A stretch of 64,000 nucleotides of DNA, taken from contig NZ_JAGGKT010000012.1 in assembly GCF_017873965.1 (NCBI RefSeq), forward strand, positions 1 to 64,000. The letters are read 5' to 3'. How positions within the stretch are numbered: position 1 is the stretch's first letter; each line of letters starts with the position of its first letter. The position numbers and the translations under genes are program-made. Shown piece after piece: positions 6,810 to 15,962 of the stretch. The notes beneath the pieces are model-generated. The model saw only the letters and a list, made by a program, of their open reading frames with translations. It searched no databases and had not been told where the DNA came from. The DNA is from Ammoniphilus resinae (GTDB taxonomy: Bacteria > Bacillota > Bacilli > Aneurinibacillales > RAOX-1).

Positions 6810-9800
6810 ATGCAAAAAAAGAAAAACAAGCTCTTACATAGTTTGAAACATTTGAGCTGGGGCAATCGAATTAATGATGGCTGGACAGAAGAAAGTCCAC
6901 GTCCACGGGATTGGGAAAAGATGTATCGAGCGCGTTGGCAGCATGATAAGGTCGTTCGTTCCACACATGGGGTGAATTGTACAGGGTCCTGCAGCTGGAA
7001 AATTCATGTGAAGGATGGGATTATCACTTGGGAGACCCAACAAACGGATTATCCTTCGACAGGTGATAATTTTCCCGACTACGAACCAAGAGGATGTCCA
7101 CGGGGAGCTAGTTTCTCCTGGTATACCTATAGTCCTACACGGGTGAAATATCCATATGTACGAGGACAATTATATGAATTGTGGAAAGAAGAGCTCGAAT
7201 CGGCGGGTAATCCCGTGCAAGCGTGGGAAAACATCGTATCTGATCCAGGGAAGCGTGAAAAATATGTGAAGGCTAGAGGGAAGGGCGGATTTGTTCGCGG
7301 GTCGTGGAAAGATGTTTGCGATATGATTGCCGCATCTTCGATTTATACCATTAAAAAGTATGGTCCAGATCGCGTCGTAGGGTTTAGTCCGATCCCGGCT
7401 ATGTCCATGGTCAGTTACGCGGGTGGAGCCAGATTTCTTTCTTTAATCGGCGGGACGATTCTTAGTTTCTATGACTGGTACGCAGACCTTCCGCCTGCTT
7501 CGCCGCAAGTTTGGGGGGATCAGACCGACGTTCCGGAAAGTGGGGATTGGTACAACACCAAGTATTTTATTATTTGGGGAACAAACATCCCGCAAACGAG
7601 AACGCCTGATGCCCACTTTATGGTGGAATCGAGATACAACGGAACAAAAGTGGTCGGGGTTAGCCCTGATTACGCGGAATATGACAAATTCGCCGATATC
7701 TGGCTGCCGGCAAAAGCGGGAACAGACGGCGCCTTGGCGATGGCGATGACACACGTGATTCTGAAAGAATTTTATGTTGATCAAGAAACGCCGTATTTTA
7801 TGGAATACGCCAAACAGTATACGGACCTGCCATTCCTCATTATTCTCGACCCTAAGGAAGGAAACTATCGTACAGATCGTTTCTTGCGGGCCTCAGATAT
7901 TGTTTCTGGGGAGGAGCACGGAGAATGGAAAACCGTTGTTTGGGATGAAACAAGCGGGAAAATGGTAATTCCAAATGGAACCCAAGGGCATCGCTGGGAC
8001 CAAGGAAGCAAGTGGAATCTGGACTTAACGGCAGCAGATGGGTCTACCATCAATCCAAAAATGAGTTTTCTTGCTGATTCCGATGAAGTCGCAATGGTGG
8101 AATTTCCTTATTTTGCTGAGAATACAGGGGGCAAAGTCCAACGTGGAGTCCCGGCGAAACGGATCAAAGATGTCTCAGGAAACGAGCTGGTGATCTCAAC
8201 TGTATTTGATCTGATGCTGGCACATACTGGTGTCAACCGTGGGCTGCAAGGAGATTACCCAACGGATTACAACGATTCAAACAAACCGTATACACCTGCT
8301 TGGCAAGAAAGTATTACAAGTGTGAAAAAAGAACATGTCATCCAGGTGGCCAGAGAATTTGCCGATAATGCAGCTCGAACCAAAGGGAAATCAATGATTG
8401 CCATGGGAGGCGGGACGAACCACTGGTTCCACAGTGATCAGATCTATCGCGCGATCCTCAACCTGGTTCTTCTTACTGGTTCACAGGGAGTAAACGGCGG
8501 AGGTTGGGCGCATTATGTTGGCCAGGAAAAAGTGCGTCCCTTGGAAGGATTCTCACAAATTGCCTTCGCGAATGATTGGGTAAAATCCCCGCGGTTCATG
8601 AATGGGACATCGTTTTTCTATTTTGTGACCGAACAATTCCGGTATGAGTACGATCAAGATGAAGTCCAAGCAGATTGGGGCGGGAAATATGCCAACATGC
8701 ACCCTGCGGACTTTAATGCGTTGTCTGCGCGCCTGGGTTGGCTGCCGAGTTTCCCACAGCTTTCGCAAAATTCTTTGGATGTTTTGCGTGAAGCCCGTGA
8801 ACGGAATCCGGATGATCAAGCTGTTGTGCAAGATATTGCCAGACAGCTTGCGGATGGTAGTTTGGATTGGGCTGTGGAGAATCCCAATGACCCGCGAAAC
8901 TTCCCTCGAGTCTTCTTTAACTGGCGCTCGAATCTGCTTGGAGATAGCGGGAAAGGGCATGAATATTTTGTCAAGCATTTGATCGGCGGATCTGATTCGG
9001 TTCTCTCTGATTTTGAGCAGTCTTGGCAGCCGGAAACGATCAATCTGGCGGAAAAGCCACCGGAAGGAAAGGTTGACTTGTTTGTCAGCATTGATTTCCG
9101 GATGACGAGTTCGGGGCTTTTTTCCGATATCATCTTGCCTGCTGCCACCTGGTATGAAAAACATGATATTAGCAGCACAGACCTGCATCCTTTTGTCCAC
9201 CCGTTCAATGCCGCAATCAATCCGCCGTGGGAAACAAAAAGCGATTGGGATACCTTCAGGGAAATTACCAAAGTTTTTTCAGATATGGCCAAGGAACATC
9301 TCCCGGCGCAAGAGGATCTGGTGATGTCTCCGCTTGCACATGACACGATCAACGAAATTGCCCAGCCTTTTGGGAAAGTTAAAGATTGGCGCAAGGGTGA
9401 GGTCGAACCGATTCCGGGGAAGACGATGCCGAACTTCAATTTTGTGAAAAGGGATTACCCGAACGTATACGAGATGTGGACGACCATTGGACCGAATATT
9501 CAAAGCGGATATGGGACCAAAGGGGTAAAGATCCCGGGCGAAAGGGTTTACAATGATCTGTTGAACCGTTTAGGCACTTGCAAACGTGAGGGAATTGGCA
9601 AAGGACAGCCGGATTTATACTCGGATAAGCAGGCGATCAATGCGATTCTACTGATGTCTGGGGCGACAAACGGAAGACGGGCGGTAGAAGGCTGGAAATC
9701 AATGGAGGCGAAGACCGGAAAGACGCTCCGTCATATTTCCGAAGGGCGGGAGGAAGAGGACTATACATTGGATGCGTTGACAATCCAGCCTCGACAAGCG

Positions 9801-10490
9801 ATCTCCACACCCGTTTGGAGCGGTCTAGAGAATGATAATCGCCGTTACTCACCGTTCACCGTCAATAAGGAATTTAACATTCCTTGGCATACCCTGACCG
9901 GGCGACAAAGCTTTTATCTCGACCACGAGGTTATGCTGGATTATGGAGAAGGGCTTCCTCTGTACCGTCCACCGATTAATAAGGGACCGTTTATGAAAGG
10001 TGAAACAGAGGTCGAGAACAAGGAAAAATCGCTTACTGTCCGGTTTTTGAGTCCACACCAAAAATGGGGGATTCATACGATGTTTACGGATACGGACAAC
10101 ATGGTGCAGCTTTTCCGAGGTTGGCAGTTTATCTGGTTAAACGAGAAGGACGGAGCTTCTATCGGAATTAAGGATAATGACTGGATCGAGGTTTACAATC
10201 GCAATGGTGTGGTTGTTGCCAGGGCGGTTCTTACCTATCGTCTGCCACAAGGGATTGCTTTCATGCACCATGCCCAAGACCGGACGATGGGTGTACCGGG
10301 CAATACGATCACAAAAAAGCGCGGTGGAACCCATAACAGTGTCACTAGAATCTATCCCAAAGCAACCCATATGATTGGCGGCTATTCGCAGCTTAGCTAT
10401 GGTTTCAACTATTATGGGCCAACCGGAAGCCAAAGGGACACGATGACGGTGATCCGTCCACTAAAGGAGGTCGATTGGCTTGAGAATTAA
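6810..10490 (+). CDS. narG: Respiratory nitrate reductase alpha subunit
   Basis: A 1226-residue molybdopterin (bis-MGD) catalytic subunit that reduces nitrate to nitrite at the cytoplasmic face. The FS0 [4Fe-4S] ligands are His53, Cys57, Cys61 and Cys96. Asp222 in SFYDWYADLPP is the expected Mo ligand. Length and order match the family from end to end, including the C-terminal molybdopterin-dinucleotide-binding domain. GGGAGGATAG provides the ribosome site. It overlaps narH by 11 bp. I saw no clear FNR-type palindrome before the operon. The enzyme probably docks on NarH and NarI at the membrane and takes electrons from the quinol pool. Confidence 0.97.
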   Translation: MQKKKNKLLHSLKHLSWGNRINDGWTEESPRPRDWEKMYRARWQHDKVVRSTHGVNCTGSCSWKIHVKDGIITWETQQTDYPSTGDNFPDYEPRGCPRGASFSWYTYSPTRVKYPYVRGQLYELWKEELESAGNPVQAWENIVSDPGKREKYVKARGKGGFVRGSWKDVCDMIAASSIYTIKKYGPDRVVGFSPIPAMSMVSYAGGARFLSLIGGTILSFYDWYADLPPASPQVWGDQTDVPESGDWYNTKYFIIWGTNIPQTRTPDAHFMVESRYNGTKVVGVSPDYAEYDKFADIWLPAKAGTDGALAMAMTHVILKEFYVDQETPYFMEYAKQYTDLPFLIILDPKEGNYRTDRFLRASDIVSGEEHGEWKTVVWDETSGKMVIPNGTQGHRWDQGSKWNLDLTAADGSTINPKMSFLADSDEVAMVEFPYFAENTGGKVQRGVPAKRIKDVSGNELVISTVFDLMLAHTGVNRGLQGDYPTDYNDSNKPYTPAWQESITSVKKEHVIQVAREFADNAARTKGKSMIAMGGGTNHWFHSDQIYRAILNLVLLTGSQGVNGGGWAHYVGQEKVRPLEGFSQIAFANDWVKSPRFMNGTSFFYFVTEQFRYEYDQDEVQADWGGKYANMHPADFNALSARLGWLPSFPQLSQNSLDVLREARERNPDDQAVVQDIARQLADGSLDWAVENPNDPRNFPRVFFNWRSNLLGDSGKGHEYFVKHLIGGSDSVLSDFEQSWQPETINLAEKPPEGKVDLFVSIDFRMTSSGLFSDIILPAATWYEKHDISSTDLHPFVHPFNAAINPPWETKSDWDTFREITKVFSDMAKEHLPAQEDLVMSPLAHDTINEIAQPFGKVKDWRKGEVEPIPGKTMPNFNFVKRDYPNVYEMWTTIGPNIQSGYGTKGVKIPGERVYNDLLNRLGTCKREGIGKGQPDLYSDKQAINAILLMSGATNGRRAVEGWKSMEAKTGKTLRHISEGREEEDYTLDALTIQPRQAISTPVWSGLENDNRRYSPFTVNKEFNIPWHTLTGRQSFYLDHEVMLDYGEGLPLYRPPINKGPFMKGETEVENKEKSLTVRFLSPHQKWGIHTMFTDTDNMVQLFRGWQFIWLNEKDGASIGIKDNDWIEVYNRNGVVVARAVLTYRLPQGIAFMHHAQDRTMGVPGNTITKKRGGTHNSVTRIYPKATHMIGGYSQLSYGFNYYGPTGSQRDTMTVIRPLKEVDWLEN

Positions 10491-11982
10491 AGCACAGGTG
10501 GCCATGGTCATGCACCTCGACAAGTGTATCGGTTGCCATACCTGCTCGGTAACCTGTAAGAACGTGTGGACCAATCGCCCAGGCATGGAATACGTTTGGT
10601 TTAACAATGTGGAAACACGGCCGGGCCCAGGTTACCCAAAAGAATGGGAAAATACCGATCGCTACAAAGGGGGATGGACCCTTCGAAATGGCCGGTTGCA
10701 TTTGCGGGCGGGCGGTCCGGTGGCGAAACTTGCAAACATTTTTTATAACCCGAATATGGCGGATCTAAGCGATTTTTATGAGCCTTGGACCTATGATTTT
10801 GAACATCTACACAAAGCACCTTCGAAGGAACATCTACCAGTGGCCAGGCCGAAATCGACGATTACCGGAAAATATATGGATAAACCGGAGTGGGGACCGA
10901 ACTGGGATGATGATCTAGCCGGAGGAAGTGAAGTCGTTCCAATGGATCCCAACGTGCGAAAGCTGCAGGAACACATCGCCATGGAATATGAAAAAACCTT
11001 TATGATGTACTTGCCGCGGATTTGTGAACATTGTCTCAATCCATCCTGTGTGGCTTCTTGTCCCACTGGTGCGCTTTATAAAAGGGATGAAGACGGGATT
11101 GTGCTCGTCGACCAAGAGGCTTGCCGGGGCTGGCGCTTTTGCCAGAATGGTTGTCCCTATCATAAGGTGTATTACAACTGGAACACGCATAAAGCAGAAA
11201 AATGCAATTTCTGCTACCCGAGAACAGAAGCTGGGCTTCCAACGATTTGTTCGGAAACCTGTGTCGGTCGGATTCGCTACATTGGGGTTGTTTTGTACGA
11301 TGCAGACCGGGTGAAAAAGGCAGCCTCTGTGGAGGATCCGAAAGATCTATATGAAGCACAGTTGTCCGTGTTCCTTGATCCGCAAGATCCGGAAGTGATT
11401 GAAAGGGCCTTAGAAGCAGGGATCAATCGGAGTTGGATTGACAGCGCCCAGCAGTCGCCGATCTATAAGATGGCGATGAAGTGGAAAATCGCTCTGCCGC
11501 TCCATCCTGAATACCGGACCCTGCCGATGGTTTGGTATGTTCCACCGCTTAGCCCGATTATGAATCATCTGACAAACGAGCATGACTTAAGTGCTGATGG
11601 CTATATTCCGGCAGTTGACCAAATGAGAATCCCGATGGAATACCTCGCGTCGATATTATCGGCCGATGACACCAGTGTGATCCGCAGGGTGTTGTTGAAA
11701 ATGGCGGCGATGCGTGTCCACATGCGGGACAAATCCGTCGGTGGTATGGATGAAATGAAGAAAAGCAAGCTGCTGCAGGAAGCGGGGACAACGGTGGAAG
11801 AATTGGAGGACATGGCGCGTTTGCTGGCAGTTTCCAAGTATAACGAACGCTTTGTGATTCCTACAGGGCGGCGTGAAATGGACGAGGATTTGCATTATAA
11901 ACGTGGCGCCTGCAGCATTGAGGAGTTAGCACCGCCTGAGGGTATGGTGACCTACCCATTTGAAAGAGGGGATACGCCATGA
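10480..11982 (+). CDS. narH: Respiratory nitrate reductase beta subunit (TTG start)
   Basis: A 500-residue electron-transfer subunit. Four Cys groups are visible: CIGCHTCSVTC (Cys16/19/22/26), CEHCLNPSCVASC, CRGWRFCQNGC and CNFC...CSETC. The Trp in the third group marks the [3Fe-4S] cluster typical of NarH. AAAGGAGG at 10463-10470 sits 9 nt before a TTG at 10480, and the resulting N-terminus MRIKAQVAMVMHLDKC aligns with the known NarH start, so TTG is the initiation codon. It overlaps narG by 11 bp and narJ by 4 bp, consistent with translational coupling. Confidence 0.96.
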   Translation: MRIKAQVAMVMHLDKCIGCHTCSVTCKNVWTNRPGMEYVWFNNVETRPGPGYPKEWENTDRYKGGWTLRNGRLHLRAGGPVAKLANIFYNPNMADLSDFYEPWTYDFEHLHKAPSKEHLPVARPKSTITGKYMDKPEWGPNWDDDLAGGSEVVPMDPNVRKLQEHIAMEYEKTFMMYLPRICEHCLNPSCVASCPTGALYKRDEDGIVLVDQEACRGWRFCQNGCPYHKVYYNWNTHKAEKCNFCYPRTEAGLPTICSETCVGRIRYIGVVLYDADRVKKAASVEDPKDLYEAQLSVFLDPQDPEVIERALEAGINRSWIDSAQQSPIYKMAMKWKIALPLHPEYRTLPMVWYVPPLSPIMNHLTNEHDLSADGYIPAVDQMRIPMEYLASILSADDTSVIRRVLLKMAAMRVHMRDKSVGGMDEMKKSKLLQEAGTTVEELEDMARLLAVSKYNERFVIPTGRREMDEDLHYKRGACSIEELAPPEGMVTYPFERGDTP

Positions 11983-12581
11983 CAGAAGAAAAAGCAACGA
12001 TGCTCTTGATCGTTTCACGAATTTTGGACTATCCTAATGCTGATTTTCATGCTGGACGTTCGAGTTTGATCGCTTCGATTAAAGAATCCGTAGCAGATCT
12101 GGCTTTACGAAAAGAAATGGTTAAACGGATCATCCCGCTTTACAAGATGAAAACCAGGGATCTTCAGGAATTATACGTGGAGACTTTCGACCATCAGGAA
12201 AAAACCAGTTTGTATTTAACCGCACATGAGTTGGGTGACAGCCGTAAGCGTGGTTTAGCCTTGATTGAATTGCAAAATCTAATTTTGGATACCGGCTTCG
12301 TACCAGTAGGTAAAGAATTGATTGATTACATTCCGAGGCTTTTGGAATTGCTTGCTGTGGCCTCTGAGAGTGATGCCCTGAGCCGACTGGAGAAGAGGTT
12401 AGCCTTTGCGATCCATCGAATTGTAAACCATCTTCCTCATAGTAATTCCTATCGGAATGTCTTGGAACTGCTTTCAAAGGATGTTTTTGCGGCACCGTTG
12501 GAGGATGAGATGGAGCAGTTAGCCTTTGAACGGGAAGAAGCCGACTTGGATCCATTGCCTTATCCGATGCTGTATCAATAG
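11979..12581 (+). CDS. narJ: Nitrate reductase molybdenum cofactor assembly chaperone
   Basis: A 200-residue member of the NarJ/TorD helical chaperone family, with YVETFDHQEKTSLYLTAHELGDSRKRG near residues 66-92 as the signature region. It binds apo-NarG in the cytoplasm until the Mo cofactor and FS0 cluster are inserted and is not part of the final enzyme. ATGA overlap with narH indicates coupling. A 93-bp spacer separates it from narI, longer than the other junctions. Confidence 0.93.
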   Translation: MTEEKATMLLIVSRILDYPNADFHAGRSSLIASIKESVADLALRKEMVKRIIPLYKMKTRDLQELYVETFDHQEKTSLYLTAHELGDSRKRGLALIELQNLILDTGFVPVGKELIDYIPRLLELLAVASESDALSRLEKRLAFAIHRIVNHLPHSNSYRNVLELLSKDVFAAPLEDEMEQLAFEREEADLDPLPYPMLYQ

Positions 12582-12674
12582 GGCTTGAAGTGCTTAGGGG
12601 CTTGAAGGAAACAATTATTTGGGCTTGTGAAGATATGGAATTTATCTACACAAGCCTATTGATGGAGGACAGAG

Positions 12675-13370
12675 ATGGCAGAAATTTTTTGGTGGGTAAT
12701 TTTTCCGTATATCGCTTTCGCTATTCTAATTTTAGGATCGTTTTACCGCTATGCCTTTCGTGGGATTAGCTGGTATGCCCCATCCACAGAAATCTTTGAA
12801 AAAAGATGGCTGCGGATCGGCTCCACCTTTTTTCATTGGGGGATTATCTTTGCCTTTATCGGTCATGTGATGGGGATTTTGATTCCGAGAAGCTTCTACC
12901 TTTCCATCGGGGTATCCGATCACTTGTATCATTTTTTTGCTATTCTCGGTGGAGCTATTCCTGGTCTTATGGTCGTGTTTGGCCTGCTTGTCATGCTTGT
13001 TCGCAAACTTTCCATTCCATCTGTTCAAGTCCATACGACATTTGCAGAATACTACACAATCATTTTGTTGTTGCTTGTCGCGGGCATTGGAACCTATATG
13101 ACGATTATTTTCAATACGACAGTTGTTGCTTACGAATACCGTGCGACAATTGGACCGTGGTTCCGCAGCCTGTTCGTGTTCCAACCGCAATACCAGTTGA
13201 TGAGCGATGTGCCATTCATTTTTAGGTTGCACGTAGTTCTATCGTTTTTGCTGTTTGCATCGATCCCTTTTACGCAACTGATCCATATGTTCAGTTTCCC
13301 CGGACGCTATCCGTTCCGTGCGCCCCAGCAGTACCGGGCACGTGATGGGTATAAGAATAGTAGACCGTAA
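12675..13370 (+). CDS. narI: Respiratory nitrate reductase gamma subunit (cytochrome b)
   Basis: A 231-residue integral membrane subunit with about five hydrophobic helices. His residues in FHWGIIFAFIGHVMG and in FRLHVVLSF...LIHMFSFP are the expected ligands of two b hemes. It oxidises menaquinol at the outer side and passes electrons to NarH. GATGGAGGACAGAG precedes the ATG. The stop codon lies within the first unit of the hairpin-repeat array that follows, so the array probably ends or stabilises the nar message. Confidence 0.95.
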   Translation: MAEIFWWVIFPYIAFAILILGSFYRYAFRGISWYAPSTEIFEKRWLRIGSTFFHWGIIFAFIGHVMGILIPRSFYLSIGVSDHLYHFFAILGGAIPGLMVVFGLLVMLVRKLSIPSVQVHTTFAEYYTIILLLLVAGIGTYMTIIFNTTVVAYEYRATIGPWFRSLFVFQPQYQLMSDVPFIFRLHVVLSFLLFASIPFTQLIHMFSFPGRYPFRAPQQYRARDGYKNSRP

Positions 13371-13536
13371 GAGTTTTTGACGGAGGTTCTCTAGCACTCT
13401 TCGGTTGTAAATGACTCAGGAAAAGTCCTTGATGGAGTTCTCAAGGACTTTTCGGTTGTAAACGGCTCAGGAAAAGTCCTTGAAGGAGGTTCTCAAGGAC
13501 TTTTCTGTTGTAAACGACTCAGGAAAAGTCCTTGAT
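13369..13536. repeat. Tandem array of ~52-bp hairpin repeats after narI
   Basis: Three units plus a partial fourth: 13369-13420, 13421-13471, 13472-13523 and 13524-13536. Units 2 and 3 each hold a perfect 12-bp stem (AAAAGTCCTTGA with TCAAGGACTTTT) and a common tail close to CGGTTGTAAACGACTCAGG. The first unit has only a 6-bp stem (AAGAGT/ACTCTT). The units probably act as successive terminators or 3'-end stabilisers for the nar mRNA. The rest of the gap up to 13671 holds only a CGTCATTTCAGGCG-like inverted stretch and the next ribosome site. Confidence 0.85.
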
Positions 13537-13671
13537 AGCCAATGGACCCGCCTGAAATGACGGGAGTGCTTTTTTCCAGCTCACGAAACACCTCAAGACC
13601 TTTTAAAATGCCATATTTTTGATATGATAAGGGTTGAATTATCTTTTTGACCCAAATAAAAGGAGGCGCAT

Positions 13672-14529
13672 ATGAAAATCAGAGTTTCTGCTGTGCAGTA
13701 CCATCTGCACACGATTCATTCGTTTGAAGAGTTTGCCCAGCAAGTTGAACATTACATCAAAACGGCGGAAGAATTTTCTGCTGATTTTGTGCTGTTTCCG
13801 GAGTTCTTCACCACGCAATTGCTATCGATTGGCGATGAACAGGGGAAGGCATTATCGATAAATGATCTGCCAGATTTCACGGAACGTTATTGTGAATTAT
13901 TCTCTTCCTTAGCCAAACAAACGAAGATGCATATTATTGGGGGCACACATGTTACTCGGAAAGGCGATCGATTATACAATGTTGCCCACCTATTCTATCC
14001 AGATGGACGGATTGCTGTTCAACCGAAACTTCATATCACTCCAACTGAGGTCCACGAATGGAAGATGACACCGGGGGAAGACATCCGGGTGTTTGAAACG
14101 GATTTCGGCACGATCTCCCTGTTAACCTGCTATGATATCGAATTCCCGGAAATTGTCCGAATGGTCAAAGCCAAAGGGGCGGATGTGATCTTCTGTCCTT
14201 CCTGTACAGATGATCGCCATGGTTTCCACCGGGTCCGCTATACGAGTCATGCAAGGGCGATTGAAAATCAGGTCTATGTGGTCACAACAGGAACGGTAGG
14301 ATCGCTGCCAACTGTTGATTTTATGCGGGCCAATTTTGGTCAGGCAGCGGTCATTACCCCGAATGATATTCCTTTCCCACCACAAGGGATCCAGGTTGAG
14401 GGGGAAATCAACAATGATATGATTGTCACTGCAGATCTTGATCTAGAGCTGTTGTATCAGGTCAGGGAGAAAGGATCTGTAACGACCTGGCGGGATCGCC
14501 GGACAGATCTTTATACAGATTGGAAATAA
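13672..14529 (+). CDS. Carbon-nitrogen hydrolase, nitrilase superfamily (Rim1-like type)
   Basis: A 285-residue amidase/nitrilase-fold enzyme with the complete Glu-Lys-Cys triad: Glu44 (LFPEFFTT), Lys119 (QPKLHITPTE) and Cys153 (LTCYDIEFPE). Sequence features and the two acetyltransferase genes directly downstream fit the nitrilase branch that is often fused to a RimI-like GNAT domain. The substrate is unknown, presumably an amide. AAAGGAGGCG supports the start. The gene is followed 16 bp later by the first GNAT. Confidence 0.88.
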   Translation: MKIRVSAVQYHLHTIHSFEEFAQQVEHYIKTAEEFSADFVLFPEFFTTQLLSIGDEQGKALSINDLPDFTERYCELFSSLAKQTKMHIIGGTHVTRKGDRLYNVAHLFYPDGRIAVQPKLHITPTEVHEWKMTPGEDIRVFETDFGTISLLTCYDIEFPEIVRMVKAKGADVIFCPSCTDDRHGFHRVRYTSHARAIENQVYVVTTGTVGSLPTVDFMRANFGQAAVITPNDIPFPPQGIQVEGEINNDMIVTADLDLELLYQVREKGSVTTWRDRRTDLYTDWK

Positions 14530-14545
14530 AAAAGGGGGGGCCTAA

Positions 14546-15214
14546 GTGTATCGAAAAGAATTTTTCGTTTTTGATAAGGAACGCCCCGTTCCTGCTGTCA
14601 TTCGGAATTATACCGAAAAGGATTTCGATGCATTGATCCGGATCCAACAGGAAAGTTTTCCGCCTCCTTTTCCGTCGGAATTGTGGTGGAATACGGAGCA
14701 GCTAATAAACCACGTAACCCTATTCCCAGAAGGGGCTTTATGCATTGAAGTGGATGGCGAAATGGCAGGTTCGATGACCGGCCTTATTGTCGACTTTGAT
14801 CCACAGCATCCCGAGCATACCTGGGAGGAAATCACAGATCACGGATATATCCGCAATCATAACCCAAACGGGAATACCCTTTATGTTGTCGATATCGGAG
14901 TGAGGCCTACCTATCGCAAATTGGGACTAGGAAAATGGTTGATGTTCGCGATGTATGATGTGGTAGTTCATCGCAACCTTGATCGCTTGTTAGGAGGCGG
15001 GCGAATGCCCGGGTACTCAGCGAAATCCTCCCAGATGACAGCAGAGGGTTACATTGATGGCGTCATCAAAGGAGAGTGGAAGGATCCCGTGATTACCTTC
15101 TTGCTTCGCTGTGGCCGGACCCCGGTAAAAGTCGTTGCCAATTATTTGGACGACGAAGAATCTTGCCATTATGGCACCTTGATGGAATGGAAGAACCCTT
15201 TTAAAGGAGCTTAA
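14546..15214 (+). CDS. GNAT family N-acetyltransferase (partner of the nitrilase)
   Basis: A 222-residue acetyl-CoA-dependent acyltransferase. The N-terminal strand pattern AVIRNYTEKDFDALIRIQQESFPPP leads to the acetyl-CoA loop VRPTYRKLGLGKWLM (about residues 119-133). The GTG start is placed by GGGGGGG 6-12 nt upstream. It lies 16 bp after the nitrilase gene. In many genomes these two activities are one polypeptide in the opposite order (GNAT then nitrilase), so this looks like the split form. The acceptor substrate is unknown. Confidence 0.85.
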   Translation: MYRKEFFVFDKERPVPAVIRNYTEKDFDALIRIQQESFPPPFPSELWWNTEQLINHVTLFPEGALCIEVDGEMAGSMTGLIVDFDPQHPEHTWEEITDHGYIRNHNPNGNTLYVVDIGVRPTYRKLGLGKWLMFAMYDVVVHRNLDRLLGGGRMPGYSAKSSQMTAEGYIDGVIKGEWKDPVITFLLRCGRTPVKVVANYLDDEESCHYGTLMEWKNPFKGA

Positions 15215-15220
15215 GAGAAA

Positions 15221-15892
15221 ATGGAATATATCAGAATTAATCGTATCAATGACCCGTTGTTTAAGAAAATGCATGATTTAATGAAAAAGGTATTTCCTCC
15301 CGAGGAGGTATTAGCCTTCGATCTATGGAAGGAACCTTTGGAGGATCCCGGAATTCGCGTATTTGTTGCCGTTCACGAGGACCAGGTGGTGGGGGCGACA
15401 GAGTACAGATATTACGAAGATTTTAATGTGGCGATGACCGATTTTACGATCATTGGCGAGGCTGGGCTGGGAATTGGGCGCTTCTTGGCGCAGAACAGAA
15501 TGGCTGACTTAAATGCGCTCGCTGCAGATAATGGGAAGCAGTTGTCTGGCATGTTTGCTGAAATTTATGATCCTTATCGTGTCCAGCAATATGAGTTTGG
15601 TGGGGTAAAAACGATGGATCCCTATGTCAGGCGCGAGGTCCTTTCCCATTTAGGCTATAAACGTCTGGACTTTTCTTATCTTCATCCTTCCTGGAATAAC
15701 GACGGAGAAGCGGTGAGTGGACTCGATCTTTGCTTTCTCCCGACAGACGAACAGCAAAGCAAACTGGGTAGCGACTTGATTGTCCAATTTTTAAAGCGCT
15801 ATTACACGGTTTTACCCAATAAACCACAATCCTGGTATGAGATGATTGAAGACCTGAAGAAAAAAGGAACCATCGACCTTCTTCCACTTTAG
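15221..15892 (+). CDS. Second GNAT-like acetyltransferase
   Basis: A 223-residue GNAT-like protein that starts 6 bp after the preceding acetyltransferase. VFVAVHEDQVVGATEYRYY (about residues 46-64) is the typical beta-strand pair. The acetyl-CoA loop is weak (GEAGLGIGRFLAQNRM), so catalytic activity is less certain than for its neighbour. It is in the same operon as the nitrilase and GNAT and may form a complex or act on the same small-molecule pathway. Confidence 0.75.
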   Translation: MEYIRINRINDPLFKKMHDLMKKVFPPEEVLAFDLWKEPLEDPGIRVFVAVHEDQVVGATEYRYYEDFNVAMTDFTIIGEAGLGIGRFLAQNRMADLNALAADNGKQLSGMFAEIYDPYRVQQYEFGGVKTMDPYVRREVLSHLGYKRLDFSYLHPSWNNDGEAVSGLDLCFLPTDEQQSKLGSDLIVQFLKRYYTVLPNKPQSWYEMIEDLKKKGTIDLLPL

Positions 15893-15962
15893 GGCCCTTA
15901 TAAAATCCCACCTTTAGGAAATAATAAACCCTTATAGATGATGGGATTGGAAGGTGTATCGA

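Noticed and set aside
8553-9439. Long minus-strand reading frames inside narG (8553-9200, 8816-9439)
   Set aside because: They lie wholly within the well-supported narG frame and have no recognisable motifs or ribosome sites.
13369-13536. CRISPR array
   Set aside because: Units are contiguous with no variable spacers and each forms its own hairpin; no cas genes are present.
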